This document shows, piece by piece, positions 24,640 to 39,977 of a stretch of 64,000 nucleotides of DNA (within the stretch, counting starts at the first letter, position 1; each line of letters opens with the position of its first letter). The notes below the pieces were generated by a model, which ran no database searches, had not been told where the DNA came from, and saw only the letters and a program-made list of their open reading frames with translations. The stretch comes from Amphiura filiformis (lineage: Eukaryota; Echinodermata; Ophiuroidea; Amphilepidida; Amphiuridae). A program made the position numbers and the translations under genes. The DNA lies in the NCBI RefSeq assembly GCF_039555335.1, contig NC_092644.1, forward strand, positions 46,478,428 to 46,542,427, in the 5' to 3' direction.

Positions 24640-24994
24640 TTAAGGGGTACTACACCCTGTCCAATTTTAATGCCTATTTTGCATTTTTCTCAAAAATTAT
24701 AGCGCATTGGTGACAAGTAAGATATGTATATTATAGGGCAAGGACTACAACTACTGCACTGGAAATTTTATTTCGGCACAGACAGCAGTTGTGGAGTTGC
24801 AGTCAAAAATGAGGAAAACCAGTATTTGATCAATAAATCAATAACTACTTGCCTTGAGTTGCTGAATTTTCAGAGCAATAGTTGTAGTCTTTGCCCTACA
24901 ACATGCATATCTTAATTGTCACCAATGCGCTATATTTTTTGAGAAAAAAGCAAAAATAGGCAGAAAATTGGCCAGGGGTGTAGTACCCCCTTAA
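24640..24994. mobile_element. TTAA-flanked MITE (piggyBac-like target), 355 bp
   Basis: TTAA at both borders encloses inverted ends GGGGTACTACACCC and GGGTGTAGTACCCCC. Arms of about 130 bp follow (AATTATAGCGCATTGGTGAC, GGGCAAGGACTACAACTA). Relatives lie at 48513-48883 and 17755-17816. TTAA duplication is the piggyBac hallmark; no transposase is present. Confidence 0.75.
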
Positions 24995-24999
24995 CACCG

Positions 25000-27590
25000 A
25001 CTAGTCAAACGGGTGACCTGTCTGTGACAGTCTGTGTGTCTACTACCGGTACTATAAAGTATAACTTCTAGGTATACTGCTAGGCTAGTTACTCGTAATG
25101 ACTACAATTAATCAGCGTGTACTACTTACCGTTTAAAATCTAGGAAGTAAAATGTCAAATCACACCAATTTCATCCCTTTCGCAAATCACTGACATTGGT
25201 TCACGATCATGATGTTCACAAATTGTTTACCAATCTGTCCGCAATCCACAAATCCACCTGCAGTATTTCGAGTTTCTATATTATTTTGATGATATCCCTT
25301 TAATTTTAATATTTTTGCATACATCTTGATTTCCCTATTTTATAACTTAAAAGAGGACGGGTATTTTATAAATTAATCTATGTACATGTATATTGTTTTC
25401 TTGAAAAGTGTTTTTATGTATAAATGTTAAAAATGTTGTTGCAGATTTTTTCTCATAAAAGAAAAACGCTTAATTGAGGTTAGCCAAAAGCCCGGATGTT
25501 GTGACCTTTTCGTCGACTCACGTCGAATCGGTAAGCTTGCTGAAAATGAACCCGAACAAAATCGTAGTATTTTACAAGAATCGTATGTCCTGTGTCCAAT
25601 ATTAAATACTAGATGTATAAATAATAAATGTATATATCTACCTATGACGATTTTGAATCATAAGGTTTGTGTGGCTAAAGTTTTCAAGGGTGTAAATACC
25701 CCGAGTAAATGTAGCAACACACCCGGCAATCATGCAATCTGGTACACGGGTACCTACAGCAGTATCATGGATGATGCGAATTATGAGAAGTGCAAGAAGA
25801 ATCCATTATCCATCATTTGTATTCCAATGTTAAACTAAAGTAGATTGTTTTGAAAATGCAATTGGGGCAAACAAACGAAATGGTGAAATGAAAGTAACTG
25901 GTCATGTTTTTTGAGGTGGGACCCAATTGTGTCACATCTTGCAATTTGTCAAAAATCAACTCCTATTTTGTATTTCTGATTATATTTCAAAAAGTTTTCA
26001 CCCAAACTAGTAAAAGTATACATTTTGAGAAAGCATATATTGTCATGATTGCAAATCTGTAAAGTTTGAGTGGATGTACAGGGTGTACCAAAAAATATAC
26101 AGGGTGATTCCATTGAAAAATATCGAAAAAATTTACTTTCTTTACCACTCCAATATTTCTACATAGTATATTAAATTGGAAAATGAACTTGATATTTGGA
26201 ATGTACACAGTTATTTCTTTCATTAAATATATAGTTTGCACTATATTTGTTAAACCCATTGTGTTATACAGGGTGTGAAAAAAGTTGTAAATTAAATGTT
26301 TTAATTTATGTAAAATTTCCCTAAGTGCCATTAAATTGGGAAAATATATTGAAAATAGTTTACAGAATTGCTATAATATCAAATTTAAATATCCAATTCC
26401 TAATAGGGTGTTCCAAAAATCAATACAGTGAATAATTAGTAACAAAGGTACATGTACATGTAGGCATATATATACATGCACAATACATGTATCAATAAAC
26501 TATTTAACAATAAACCAGAGATCAATATATCATCAGATTAAATCCTTTGACTAATAATCTCCTGTGAGAAGATTTATTTTATATTTCAAAGATAAAACAA
26601 TATTGAAATTTATTTCATATGCATGCATGCAAAATTAAAGCCCATTGTATTGCATGACCCACATTCCACTGCATTAATTAAAAGCTTGTTAAATTCTTAA
26701 TTACTAAGTTTATTAAGATTAACGAGGCAATTATTGTTATAGAAAGTTAAAAAATAAGATTAACATTATGCAAATGCATTTTAACTTCTAAAGTGCATAA
26801 ATTTTATTAATGAACATCAACTTCCCATTGGAATTACACAGAGCTCCTCCGCTTCCGCCCTCCACTTCCGCACCACCCCTGACTAATTAACCTAATTAAG
26901 CTGTTGTAATTAATTAATACATTTGTTTAATTGTATTTGTTATTAATTCATTAGATTAATAATTTATCTTCAAAATAAGACCAAAACCATTTGTTCATGA
27001 TGAATTTTGGCAAAAATATAAGAATAAGTAGACAAAATGATTTAGCAAAATGTGACAGCACCACCTTTTTTAGGGTCCCAGTATAAAAAACATGACCAAC
27101 TATAAAAAAATATCCGATCTTCTTAGTCCTTTGGTTGCCACTTTGGCGTTGCGGTCAAAAACATAAAATTCCAACTTTAAACATACTATTGTTGCCAAAA
27201 AATTTTTTGCCAAACAATGAAGAATAGAACATTCAACATCAACTTTTCAAAATATTGGAGAAATATGCTCACCAAACAGGCAAGTTATGGGAAAGTATGC
27301 AATCCAATTCCTTGAATTCCTAAGCAAAGCTAAGTCACTGAAAGTCATACGTGTTAGAAACTAAAAGTGCATATAAATCCCGCCAGGTTTGTGCAACAAA
27401 ACGCAAAAATGTAATAAAACTTGAGAAGTCGGTACAAAAATATTTATTTAATTTATAATTTTTGATATTATTTAATATTGGTGTTTGAAAATAATGATTT
27501 TAGAAAAGAAAAATTTAGTAAAACATGTTGCATTAATTTTCACTGTAGAATTAGTGTGTAAATCACCATTTTGTTTTTTGTTACCACTAG
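25000..27590. other. No gene; scattered ACAGGGTG motifs at 26075-26420
   Basis: ACAGGGTG or TAGGGTG(T)(T)CCAAAAA motifs occur at about 26077, 26099, 26268 and 26405, perhaps an old tandem or dispersed element. The rest is AT-rich without coding signal. Confidence 0.4.
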
Positions 27591-27598
27591 TCCACTGC

Positions 27599-27770
27599 CA
27601 GGGTTCAATTAGTTTAACATTTTGTGTAGCAGTTTTTGGCCAATTCATCATAATCAGGATACTTCCATATTAAAGCACTATAAAAAGTGCTATACAAATG
27701 CAAAATTGGGTAGCAGTTAATTCAAAATGTGGAGCAAACTGCTATGCGATACAGCCGAATTCGAACCCTG
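27599..27770. mobile_element. hAT-like MITE, CAGGGTTC ends, 172 bp
   Basis: The ends CAGGGTTCAATTAG and GAATTCGAACCCTG are imperfect inverted repeats flanked by a perfect 8-bp duplication TCCACTGC (27591-27598, 27771-27778). Internal GTAGCAGTTTTT and CAAACTGCTATG are also inverted. Confidence 0.8.
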
Positions 27771-27779
27771 TCCACTGCG

Positions 27780-28847
27780 CGTGTGCAGCACTACATTTCA
27801 TTAGTTGTGTGCGGGTCATGTCTAGTCAAGATGGCCAAACTCCTAATTATCATGACAACTTTTTAATAAAATAATAAAAAAATAAAAAATCCTTACTCGA
27901 GAACTTGAGCTTAGAATTTGCACGCGATAGTTTCGCATTCGATGCTAGAGTATGTCGCAGCTATCGTTTTTCGGTAGGACAGCGTTGACATTTTTGCAAC
28001 TGATGAGGTGATGTTATGAGTTAATGTTGAAATTAGTTATTTCGATGAGTCAACTAAATCTTTTTTGAGTAAAATTTGCCTAGATTTTGAACAGTCTAAA
28101 ATTTTGTTGAAGTGCTATTTTAGCAACATTTCTGATGTGATCGCCCATCTGACTAAGATTTTGAATTGCAAAGGTCTCTAGCCTTGAATGTGAAGCTATT
28201 GGTGAGCAAATTCGTGGCTAGGCTTCTCGAGCATTTTTCCATGATATTATTTTTCCATATTTGTATCGTGAGTGTTCAGGCTAAAAATTAATTTATTATG
28301 CATGGCAACCTTTTTACACCTTTGCCCACATGAAGATGGAGCCAGAAATTATGCCGATAGCTCAAACTGAATGATTTTTTTAGAAACCTTTAGTGTGGGC
28401 TTGCTTGAAAGCATCAACACATCTGAAATTGTGTATGAAAATTCAAAATTTGAGGGGTAAAAATGAGGCATATTGTAAACGCTACCACTCATTTTGAATT
28501 AAACATAGAATATTGTCGTGATGTTTGGGAAAATACACGCCACTAGGCGAATCAATTGATCTCCCAATTGGCAAACATTCTCTTGTCCTGGTGCAGGCCA
28601 GATGGCAATACACTTTTTTTTCTTGGACGGTGTTCGTGCATGATGTGCTATTTTGCAGTGAGGATTTTCAACATCGCTCACATTACCAGTGGATCGTATG
28701 AGATTGTACGTAATCTCATCTACGTATGATATTTACAAAAATACGACTTTTGCGATTTTCAGAATACGGTTTTTAATGATCTCAAAGCTTGGACCGAAAT
28801 TTAACTCTGCCACCCCTGATTATTGATCGATATAATTGTTCTTGCAG
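27780..28847 (+). promoter_or_regulatory. RPS5 upstream region with candidate promoter and non-coding exon
   Basis: The region must hold the RPS5 promoter and 5' non-coding exon, because the start codon follows a splice acceptor (TTCTTGCAG ending 28847). Two YY1-like AAGATGGCC or CAGATGGCA motifs are visible, near 27828 and 28602. A long pyrimidine tract at about 28613-28623, just after the second, could be a 5' TOP start. A CpG-bearing stretch with a possible donor (TCG|GTAGGA) lies near 27975. None of these decides the start site. The rest has no recognised gene. Confidence 0.25.
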
Positions 28848-28854
28848 ATCCAAC

Positions 28855-31886
<3,032 letters not shown>

Positions 31887-32286
31887 ATCACTCCACTACA
31901 TCTACAACATTGCTTGCTCCACATTGTGTACAAAATGGAATCTGGTCTATACTTGAAACTCTCATGATAAAGAACATGGACATCTCACACCCTGAACAGT
32001 TTTAATGCAAAATGAGAAGAATCATGTGTTTTGTTACTTGCGGGACAGAAAATTTCAAACATGAAATTTCAGACGATCCATCTTATTCAAAATTGATTTA
32101 AAAGCAAAGCCAAAGTAAATTATGCTTAATTGTAAGATTTGTTTCAAATTACAACTGTTTAAAAAACAAAAGTTGTATTTTGAAATTTAACAAATGAGTT
32201 TGGGGTAAGATGGTATGTCAGCCAGCAAGCTACAAAACACATGCACACATGAAATGGAAATCCCACTTTGACAAGTTGTTTATGAC

Positions 32287-32292
32287 AATAAA
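32287..32292 (+). terminator. RPS5 polyadenylation signal AATAAA
   Basis: A canonical AATAAA lies about 400 nt after the RPS5 stop codon, followed within about 40 nt by a GT-rich stretch (ATTGTGTTTTG near 32331). It is the best candidate for the 3' end of the mRNA. A second AATAAA near 32469 could be an alternative. Confidence 0.55.
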
Positions 32293-32965
32293 AAACTATC
32301 TGTGAAGATACAACACAGAAACTGTCACAATTGTGTTTTGAGTTATTACATGTATTTTGAAGTAAATGAGGTTTGAATTATATAACAGGTTGTCTCTGAA
32401 AGAACATTGGAAATTTTATTTATGAGTACTTTGATTCTTGAGCTAAACAAAATTGAATAGCTATTGGGTAATAAAACAGCCTTATACAGTAGAAACTCAT
32501 TATAACGAAGTTGTCAGGGACAGAGAAATCATTTGTGATTTTCAAATTCTTATTCAAGAACGGAGCAGTGTGTCTGACTCTGAAATGACTATTCTCGCAA
32601 CAAAATGTGAGACAGCCATTTTATTCAATAACGGACATTATTTTTTGTTTTGTTGGAGCATTGAAAATACAAACAAAATGCAATTTTTGATAGTAGCGTT
32701 CTTTCAAAGACACGGGTGATATATTATACTCTTATTAACATCCTTTCAAACAGCTAGGAGTTGGTAAAGATCTATGCTTAGTTGGTCGTAACAAATATGG
32801 CAGCAAAATTTGTTGCACTTTCCGCAGTATTAGGTGTTGGGAATAACAAGGCTATTATGGAAAACAGACTGTGTAGTGGCCTTATGTAGTGGCCTTATTA
32901 TATACGGCCGATACGCCGAGGCTGGTTTACATGTATGAGTGCCCAATTTGGAGGTGTCAAAGCTA

Positions 32966-33326
32966 CTGTAAAAGTCAATATTTTCGCGAGAAGGTATTTT
33001 CGAGATTTTGTCAATTGCGCGAGGATTAAATTTCGCGGTTTTGATATTGATACAATAGAAACCTAATGCAAAGGGTTATTTTCGCGAGTTTTTATTTTTT
33101 GCGATTTTATGTCCACTCACGAAAATAAAAACCTCACGAAAATTTCTACTTTTACAGTACTGTAAAAGTAGACATTTTCGCGAGTGGACATCAAATCGCG
33201 AAAATAAAAACTCATGAAAATAAACTTTTGCATTAGGTTTCTATTGTATCAATATCAAAACCGCGAAATTTAATTCTAGTGCAATTGACAAAATCTTCAA
33301 AATCGCGAAAATATTGACTTTTACAG
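32966..33326. mobile_element. TA-flanked near-perfect palindrome, 361 bp
   Basis: The element starts CTGTAAAAGTCAATATTTTC and ends with its inverse, between TA dinucleotides. Arms of about 190 bp meet almost without a loop at about 33157 (TTACAGTACTGTAA). TTTTCGCGA/TCGCGAAAA recurs many times. Such a structure would form a long hairpin. Relatives lie at 9630 and about 39809. Confidence 0.8.
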
Positions 33327-34211
33327 TATTTCATCAAAATGAAGATTTGCATTTTTTTCAACAAGCATGGAAGTGCTACTGAAGCAAGTAAGTAGCAAAT
33401 GAGAAAGCAATCTGATATTAAAATGAAAAAAAGTACTTCTGTATAATTTTTTGCTCAATCGTTTTGTTTTGTTTCCAAGCCATATTTCTGCATTTGCTCT
33501 GCACAAGAGTACAGGAGCTTTTCAAAATTTTGGGAGGTTTTTGTCCGTGGTCCATTGCACCCTCTGAATTGGGAAAGATGGTGTGGGGTATGTACGTTTG
33601 CAGTCGATACCAAGGAAGGATTATTTACACTTGCATAGCTTATTCATTTATACTTATCATGCTTCATGAAATGGACACAAGATATCAAATTGGCAATTGT
33701 TGGGTGGTGCAGTTTGACCAAATATTTTGTTCAGAAAATATCCGATCCTTTTGCCAGTATTATGAGAAAAATATTTTCAAAATTTTAACAGGCCACCTTC
33801 TCATTTTGTGCATTTTAGTGAAAAATACTCGAGAGAGTGTTACTGAACTTTTGCATGTTAAAATATGAGATATTTTTTGCTTATTTGGGCAAAAAGTAAT
33901 ATCCCTAACACAAGTTTGGAGGCAGTCAATTATTTTGTGGCAAAACCAACAGAAGAAATATTGCACCTCAAATTCCCATTTACTTCGCGTGCAGAAGTCC
34001 ATTAGAACCATCTAAACTTCATTCATAAGTGATGCAATTTTTTGCTTACGGTATTTTTGTTACCAAAATGCACGAAATAAGAGGGCATCTCATTAAACAG
34101 TTCAAAATAAATTTTTCTCAATGTTTTTTGACAAAGTAGAAATTAAAAATATTGTCAAAAGCACAATGTCTGGGCAATTGCTGACTGCAACATACAAAAA
34201 TCCTTTCTGAA

Positions 34212-34305
34212 GAATGGCAGACGCAATAGGAGAGAGCAGTTCGGTTTGGGTAATGCGAAAGGCTTTACCAAAACTGAACAGCCCCCACCTATTGTGTCTG
34301 CAATT
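34212..34305. repeat. Hairpin with GCAGACGCAATAGG ends
   Basis: GGCAGACGCAATAGGAG pairs with CACCTATTGTGTCTGC, and CAGTTCGGTTTGG with CCAAAACTGAACAG. A duplicate copy lies at about 37353-37463. Confidence 0.6.
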
Positions 34306-34518
34306 TAAAAAAAAGGCTTATAATATGCACAGAAAAAACTCATGGAATAAACCATGACCATGGGTGTGTGTTCAGCACATTCATGCACTGCTGCTGTATG
34401 CGAGTGTGTGTTGCATTTCTATCAACAGCTTGGCCAAATATTTGAGTATAATATATTTGTCCATGTTTTGCAAGTTATTCCCTTTGATGAAGTGAGATGG
34501 CATGGGTATAGGAATTGA

Positions 34519-34676
34519 CCTTTTTGGTAAATCCATAATTCATGAGGTTAGACCCCAGATGTCGTCATTTGACGTCACACCGACTTGCAACGCGCAGAAA
34601 CGATGTTCACTAAACGACGTCAAATGATGACATCTGGGGTCTAACCACAAGGAATTACTGGATTTATTGAAAAGGT
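34519..34676. mobile_element. Short hairpin MITE, copy in duplication 1
   Basis: GACCTTTTTGGTAAATCC and GGTTAGACCCCAGATGTCGT are matched inverted by ACATCTGGGGTCTAACC and GGATTTATTGAAAAGGTC. The duplicate is at 37901-38059, so this insertion predates the duplication. Confidence 0.7.
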
Positions 34677-35699
34677 CACTCGCAAGATGTCATCAGACAC
34701 TTCAAACTTGACTAATAACACTGAAAGCAAATAAAATAACACTCGAGTTAGCACCAACTTTGGGTGCCATATTTCGATTTAATTTGTGCCGAGGTCCGAA
34801 ATAAATCACTGGATATTATTATTTCGGCCCCAGTGACACCTTGTTCATTTCTCTATTATTAGCATTTCCCTAATTATTAGCATTTTAAGTTGTAAAATCA
34901 ATAGAACAGGGCTGCAGTGCTAGTTTTCATGCACTTCCTGTGAACACATATACATAATCATACCCAGGAAAATATGCACTGGAGTTGGAACAGAATAACA
35001 GCTGTTCAAATCTTAAATCTTCTAATAATAGCCAACACTGGCTTATTTTCATCACTTTCATTTGCTGGTTTCACATTTTGAAAAGTCCAATAGATGATAA
35101 GATGACAAAATCCAGAAGTTGCAACATCAATTTTATCTTGATATTAAATTTTAGCTTTTGATTTTCATTTATCACAAGCGATCAAACAGAAAGTGGGCAA
35201 AACTAAATTTAAAATACGTCTACATGTATATTGGATTTGTGAATTTTCCAAAATCCTGTGGAACATAATTTGGACTATCATTTATTATTTTATTCATTGA
35301 AATGTTAGGGGAACTGGAACAGGCCTAAGCATTGTTACATGTTTGCAATGTAAATGAAGTGAAACACTTAGGAAAAAAACACAACATAAAATATGATCAA
35401 TTTCATCTAAAAATTTATTAAACACAATTATTATCATGATATGTTTTAAAAGTCAATTTAGTCAGCAAGTCTTAAAAGGCACAACTAATACAAGAACCCA
35501 TGCATGGGTATCTCAAATATAAAAGTATTATAAATACATAAGCCACCAAGTTAATCGAAATGGTGAAAAGGGTGGATTTTGGGCAGAAGCTTCAACAATT
35601 TAGGTATACAAAATGATTACAGTTACGCCATTTTGGGTAACAAATTTGCTACCATCATATCATAATACACCAATTAATCTCTATTGTAAGGGTTGATTA

Positions 35700-36138
35700 A
35701 AGCCATATTATAACATTTGCCGAGGAGAACGCCCTCAACATTTTTTTAAATTCTGGTTTTTACACGATTGTAATGTACTTAGTCAATAGAGATACTCTGC
35801 AAAAATCGAGACTTTAGGTGCTGTAGTTTTGTCAAAATCCGAGATTTTGAATAAAACGATGGAACCGGCGTTTTATTATTACGATGGAAATATTAGTCGA
35901 ACACGTATGCACAGTGCATTACACGGCGTATGGGATACACATACACCCCCGAGGATCGTGCAGTATTACAACCCAAGCTGAGTAACATGCATGGGCACTA
36001 TTAGTAAATTCCAATTTTCTATGCTTTACCTCACTTGTTCGGCTCAAAATTAAAAGGGGACATATCTGACAGTAAAAACTAACATTTTATGGAAAACAAA
36101 TACTAATCTATTTTTACAAAAATGTTATAATATGGCTT
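35700..36138. mobile_element. TA-flanked MITE, AAGCCATATTATAACATTT ends, 439 bp
   Basis: The inverted ends AAGCCATATTATAACATTT and AAATGTTATAATATGGCTT lie between duplicated TA. Copy 2 of the duplication reads GGGTTGATTAACTGAAC at the same place, with a single TA, which defines the empty site. Its body (TAGTTTTGTCAAAATC, GATGGAAATATTAGTCGAAC) is shared with 61340-61675. Confidence 0.85.
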
Positions 36139-36198
36139 TAACTGAACATGGGTAGCACTTTTATATTTGAATGACCCCCTCTGGGTTCAAGAACAATT

Positions 36199-36767
36199 CT
36201 TGTGTTTCACAATACGATGCGCCTCCAGCGGTCGCTGGGTCGAGGCCAAAATACGCAGTGCATCATGGGAAAATATCGACATCCAAAGCCCGCTTAATAC
36301 GAATACAATACAGGAACATACATCATTGTGGGCTCAAATGTCATTATAATGATGTTACATGCAAATGCACACTAAAACAACAATTTACAATTATAGTAGA
36401 TCCATTTTATAGACTCCAACTATAGTCGATGCCGATGACCAAGTTTCATTGCGCTACCATGTAATCTGTAAAAGAAGAAGCATTTTTGGTAAAATTCACA
36501 TTTTTAGCCAAAATTACTCATGCGTGACATTTGACCCCAAATGGGTCATGTCAAATGTAAAGGCTGGGGTAGTGGAGCCTTTGCCCAAGTTTGGTTAGAA
36601 TCGGTCAAATAATTAGGGAGCTAGAGCCAATTATGTCAAATGTTGACAGAAAGAAAGAAGCAGAAACCACTGGGATGCAAGAGTCCAGCCGTTGCTCGGC
36701 TGGACTAAAGAAAGAAGATTTGAGAGCTTCACAGTATATCAGGCGGATAAATCCGCCTGACATAATT
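36199..36767. other. Spacer between duplication copies
   Basis: It contains a segment (CCAGCGGTCGCTGGGTC, CATCATGGGAAAATATCGAC, ACATCCAA) resembling an arm of the element at 44390-44812, and two short hairpins at about 36685-36715 and 36738-36760 (AGTCCAGCCG/CGGCTGGACT; AGGCGGAT/ATCCGCCT). No gene. Confidence 0.45.
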
Positions 36768-37639
36768 TACACTTGCATAGCAAGCTACTTATCATGCTTT
36801 ATGAAATGGGCACAAGATATCAAATTGGCTAGATAATTGTTGGGTGGTGTAGTTTGACAAAATATTTTGTGCAGAAAATCTTCGATCCCTTTTACCAGTA
36901 TTCTGAGAATATTTTTTTCAAATCCCTCTCTTTTTGTACATTTTAGTGAAAAATATTTGGTGCAAGTTTAGAAAGTGTTACTGCATTTTTCTTTTGCATG
37001 TTTTTAAAAGTCAGTGCCATTTTTTGTGCTAATTTTGGCAAGAAGTAACATACCTAACACAAGTTCGGAGGCAGTCATTATTTTGTGGCAAAGGAAATAT
37101 TTCGCCCAAAATTTCCATTTACTTCACATGCAGAAGTCCAGTAGCGCCCTCTAAACTTCATTCATAAGTGGTGCAATTTTTTGCTTGGGGAATTTTTTTA
37201 CCACTGCACGAAATGACAGGGCATCCAATTAGAAAGTTTAAAATAAATTTTTCTCAATGTTTTTTGACAATGGAGAAATTAAAAATAAAGTCAAAAACAC
37301 AAACTATGTCTGGGCAACTGCTGAATGTAACATATAAAAAGCCTTTTTGAAGAATGGTGGACACGACAGGAGGGAGCAGTTCAGATTGGTCTTTTGAGTT
37401 TTCCAGGAAATGCTAAAGGTTTTACCAAAACTGAACAGCCCCCTCCTATTGTGTCTGCCAATTTTTAAAAAGGCTTAACATGCACAGAAAAAAACTCATG
37501 GAATAAACCATGACCATGTGTGTGTGTTCAGCACATTCATGCACTGCTGCTGTATGCGAGTGTGTGTTGCATTTCTATCAACAGCTTGACCAAATATTTG
37601 AGTATAATGTTTGTCCATGTTTTTGCAAATTCCAAAGTT

Positions 37640-37850
37640 ATTCCATTATTATGTTTCAATGAATCCAAGTGTGTGAAAATATTGGATCCAAAACATAATA
37701 ATGATAAAATTGGATGCTTTACGCCCAATATTTATTGGTCTCGCTATGAGTTTTAAAATATTGGACTCGACTATGTCTCTTCCAATATTTTAAAACGCAT
37801 AGCTCGACCAATATATATCGGCTCAATCGATCCAATTTTATATCATCCTT
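37640..37850. mobile_element. Palindromic element inserted in duplication copy 2
   Basis: This is an inverted relative of the element in RPS5 intron 2. Copy 1 of the duplication reads GTTATTCC followed directly by CTTTGATGAAG, so the insertion postdates the duplication or was lost from copy 1. Confidence 0.75.
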
Positions 37851-38668
37851 GATGGAGTGATTCATATTATAGGATGGCATGGGTTATCGGTATAGGAATT
37901 GACCTTTTCGTGAATCCCATAATTCATGCGGTTAGACCCCAGATGTCGTCATTTGACGTCACACCGACTTGCAATGCGCAGAAACGATGTTCACTAAACG
38001 ACGTCAAATGATGACATCTGGGGTCTAACCACAAGGAATTACTGAATTTACTGAAAAGGTCAATCACAAGATGTCATCAGACACTTCAAACTTGACTATT
38101 ACACTGAAAGCAAATAAAATACACCTGAGTTGGCACCAACTTGAGGTACCATATTTTGATTTAATTTGCGACCGGGGGCTAAAATCAATCACTCTCAGAG
38201 AATATTTATTAACATGATGAAATGGGAGTAAAGATTTGGGAATCTATACACATGGAAAATAGATAAACAATGTATCTGAAGTCAAAATCCTGAAGAGATT
38301 TATAATGCAACTTTATTTGGCTTTTGACAGAATGTATAGTCCTGACAGGGGTGTGAAATCTCTTCTTTTAAGCTGAATTCCTCTTTTTTGGAAATTTCTT
38401 TGAGGCAAAATTTTAGAGTATGACATGAAAACAAATTATCAATTTTCATATTAAAAACACAAAACATTGTGCAAATTTTTTTTTTTTTTAGGTCAACCGT
38501 GAATGATCCTAGCATTTAGGTCTAGGTCCAGGGACACTACAAAACCAAAAAAAAAAAACTTTTTAAAACGGGTGGGACTATACTGGGACCAATACGGTAT
38601 ATAATTATTTTGGCTCCAGTGACACATGATTCATTTCCCTATTATAATACTGCAGGTATATTGTATTA

Positions 38669-39175
38669 AAGTCATAATGTACGATCTTTTTTCAGAATTT
38701 ACCTTTATTTTTTTCAAAACCGATTTTTTGGCATATTTGTAATACTTACACATGTTCTAACTGAAATCTATGAGCAAACTGTCAAATTCGTCCTATTTGT
38801 AGTAAAACGGGACGATTTTCTGTTGGTCCGACATAAAGTCATAATTTTTTTAGATTATGACTTTATGTCGGCCACGATCGCAAACCGTAGTCTCGTACAA
38901 AACTAGCTTGGTTACGCTCCCTCCACATGTGGAGGGAGCGTAAACAAACTGGCCGCGTAGGAGACTAACTCTGAGGCCGCACTCGCTGTCCTAATCCAAA
39001 TAGTGCGAGATGTTTCGAGTGATAGAGGTGAAGTTTATGATGTTGTTTCTTTGCAAATTCCCAATGTTTTTCAAGCGTCCAAATGTATTGGGAACTTTCA
39101 TAATGATTGCATATTATCATTTTAGAAGAAAAAAAGAAAAATCTAAAAATTTAAAAAGATCGTACATTAAGGCTT
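38669..39175. mobile_element. TA-flanked MITE, AAGTCATAATGTACGATC ends, 507 bp
   Basis: Left end AAGTCATAATGTACGATCT and right end AGATCGTACATTAAGGCTT are imperfect inverted repeats next to TA. Inside are a hairpin at 38828-38871 and a perfect 32-bp palindrome at 38912-38943. The right end AAGGCTTTA resembles that of the element at 35700-36138. Confidence 0.65.
38912..38943. repeat. Perfect 32-bp palindrome
   Basis: TTACGCTCCCTCCACA is followed directly by its exact reverse complement TGTGGAGGGAGCGTAA, with no loop. Confidence 0.85.
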
Positions 39176-39808
39176 TAACTGTACATCCCCATACACTATA
39201 TATATCCCTGTGGAACATGATTTGGACTATCATTAATTACTCTATTCATTGAAATGTTAGGGGAACTGGAACAGGCCTAAACATTGTTAAACACTTGGAA
39301 AAAACCACAACATAAAATATGATCAATTTCATCTAAAAATTTATTAAATACAATTATTATCATGATATGTTTTAAAAGTCAATTTAGTCAGCAAGTCTTA
39401 AAGGCACAACTTATACAAGAACCCATGCATGGTATCTCAAATATAGAAGTATTATTAATACATAAGCATGCAAGTTGATCAAAATGGTGAAAAGGGGTGG
39501 ATTTCACATTTTGGGCAGAAGCTTCAACAATTTAGGAATATGAAATTATTACAGTTACGCCATTTCGGGTAACAAATTTGCTACCATCATATCATAATAC
39601 ACCAAATAGTCTATCTCTCTGTTGTAAGGGTTGATTAACTGAACATGGGTAGTACTTTTATATTTGAATGACCACCTTCAAGAACAATTGCCTAGAATAT
39701 GACTTGGTTTAATTAAATACATAATTACAAAACCACTTTGATTGTCAATAGCATTATAGTTTGCAAAGAAAGCAACAGAATTAAAATTGAAGTTTTTTTT
39801 TTTTGTAG

Positions 39809-39977
39809 TACATTAATTTTCGCGCTTTAACACAGCTACCGCAAAAATAAAAATATATTCTTTTTTGTATAGGTCTATGTAAGAAAACTCAAAATCGCGA
39901 AATTAAAAACAAGCAATGTAATTCAAAATCGGCAAAGCATGAAAAATTACATGTGCGAAAATTAGCACTTTCACAGT
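39809..39977. mobile_element. Diverged CGCGAAAA-type MITE
   Basis: TACATTAATTTTCGCGC at the left and GCGAAAATTAGCACTTTCAC at the right, with internal AATCGCGAAATT, place it in the family of 32966-33326 in a degraded form. Confidence 0.45.

Larger units (their letters stand above)
33628..36198. repeat. Tandem duplication, copy 1
   Basis: From ACACTTGCATAG to GAATGACC...CAAGAACAATT this segment matches 36768-39690 in the same order and orientation. Shared landmarks include the hairpin at about 34212-34305, TTCAGCACATTCATGCACTG, the hairpin at about 34519-34676, AATGTTAGGGGAACTGGAAC and AACCCATGCATGG. Copy 1 uniquely holds the MITE 35700-36138. Confidence 0.85.
36768..39690. repeat. Tandem duplication, copy 2
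   Basis: It matches 33628-36198 but additionally contains the palindromic element at 37640-37850, extra sequence at about 38175-38600 and the MITE at 38669-39175. It lacks the MITE at 35700-36138. Offsets between landmarks grow from about 3.13 to 3.94 kb, then fall back to 3.51 kb accordingly. Confidence 0.85.

Noticed and set aside
33464..33868. A 134-residue open frame
   Set aside because: Low-complexity AT-rich composition, no recognised motif, and it crosses the border of the tandem duplication.
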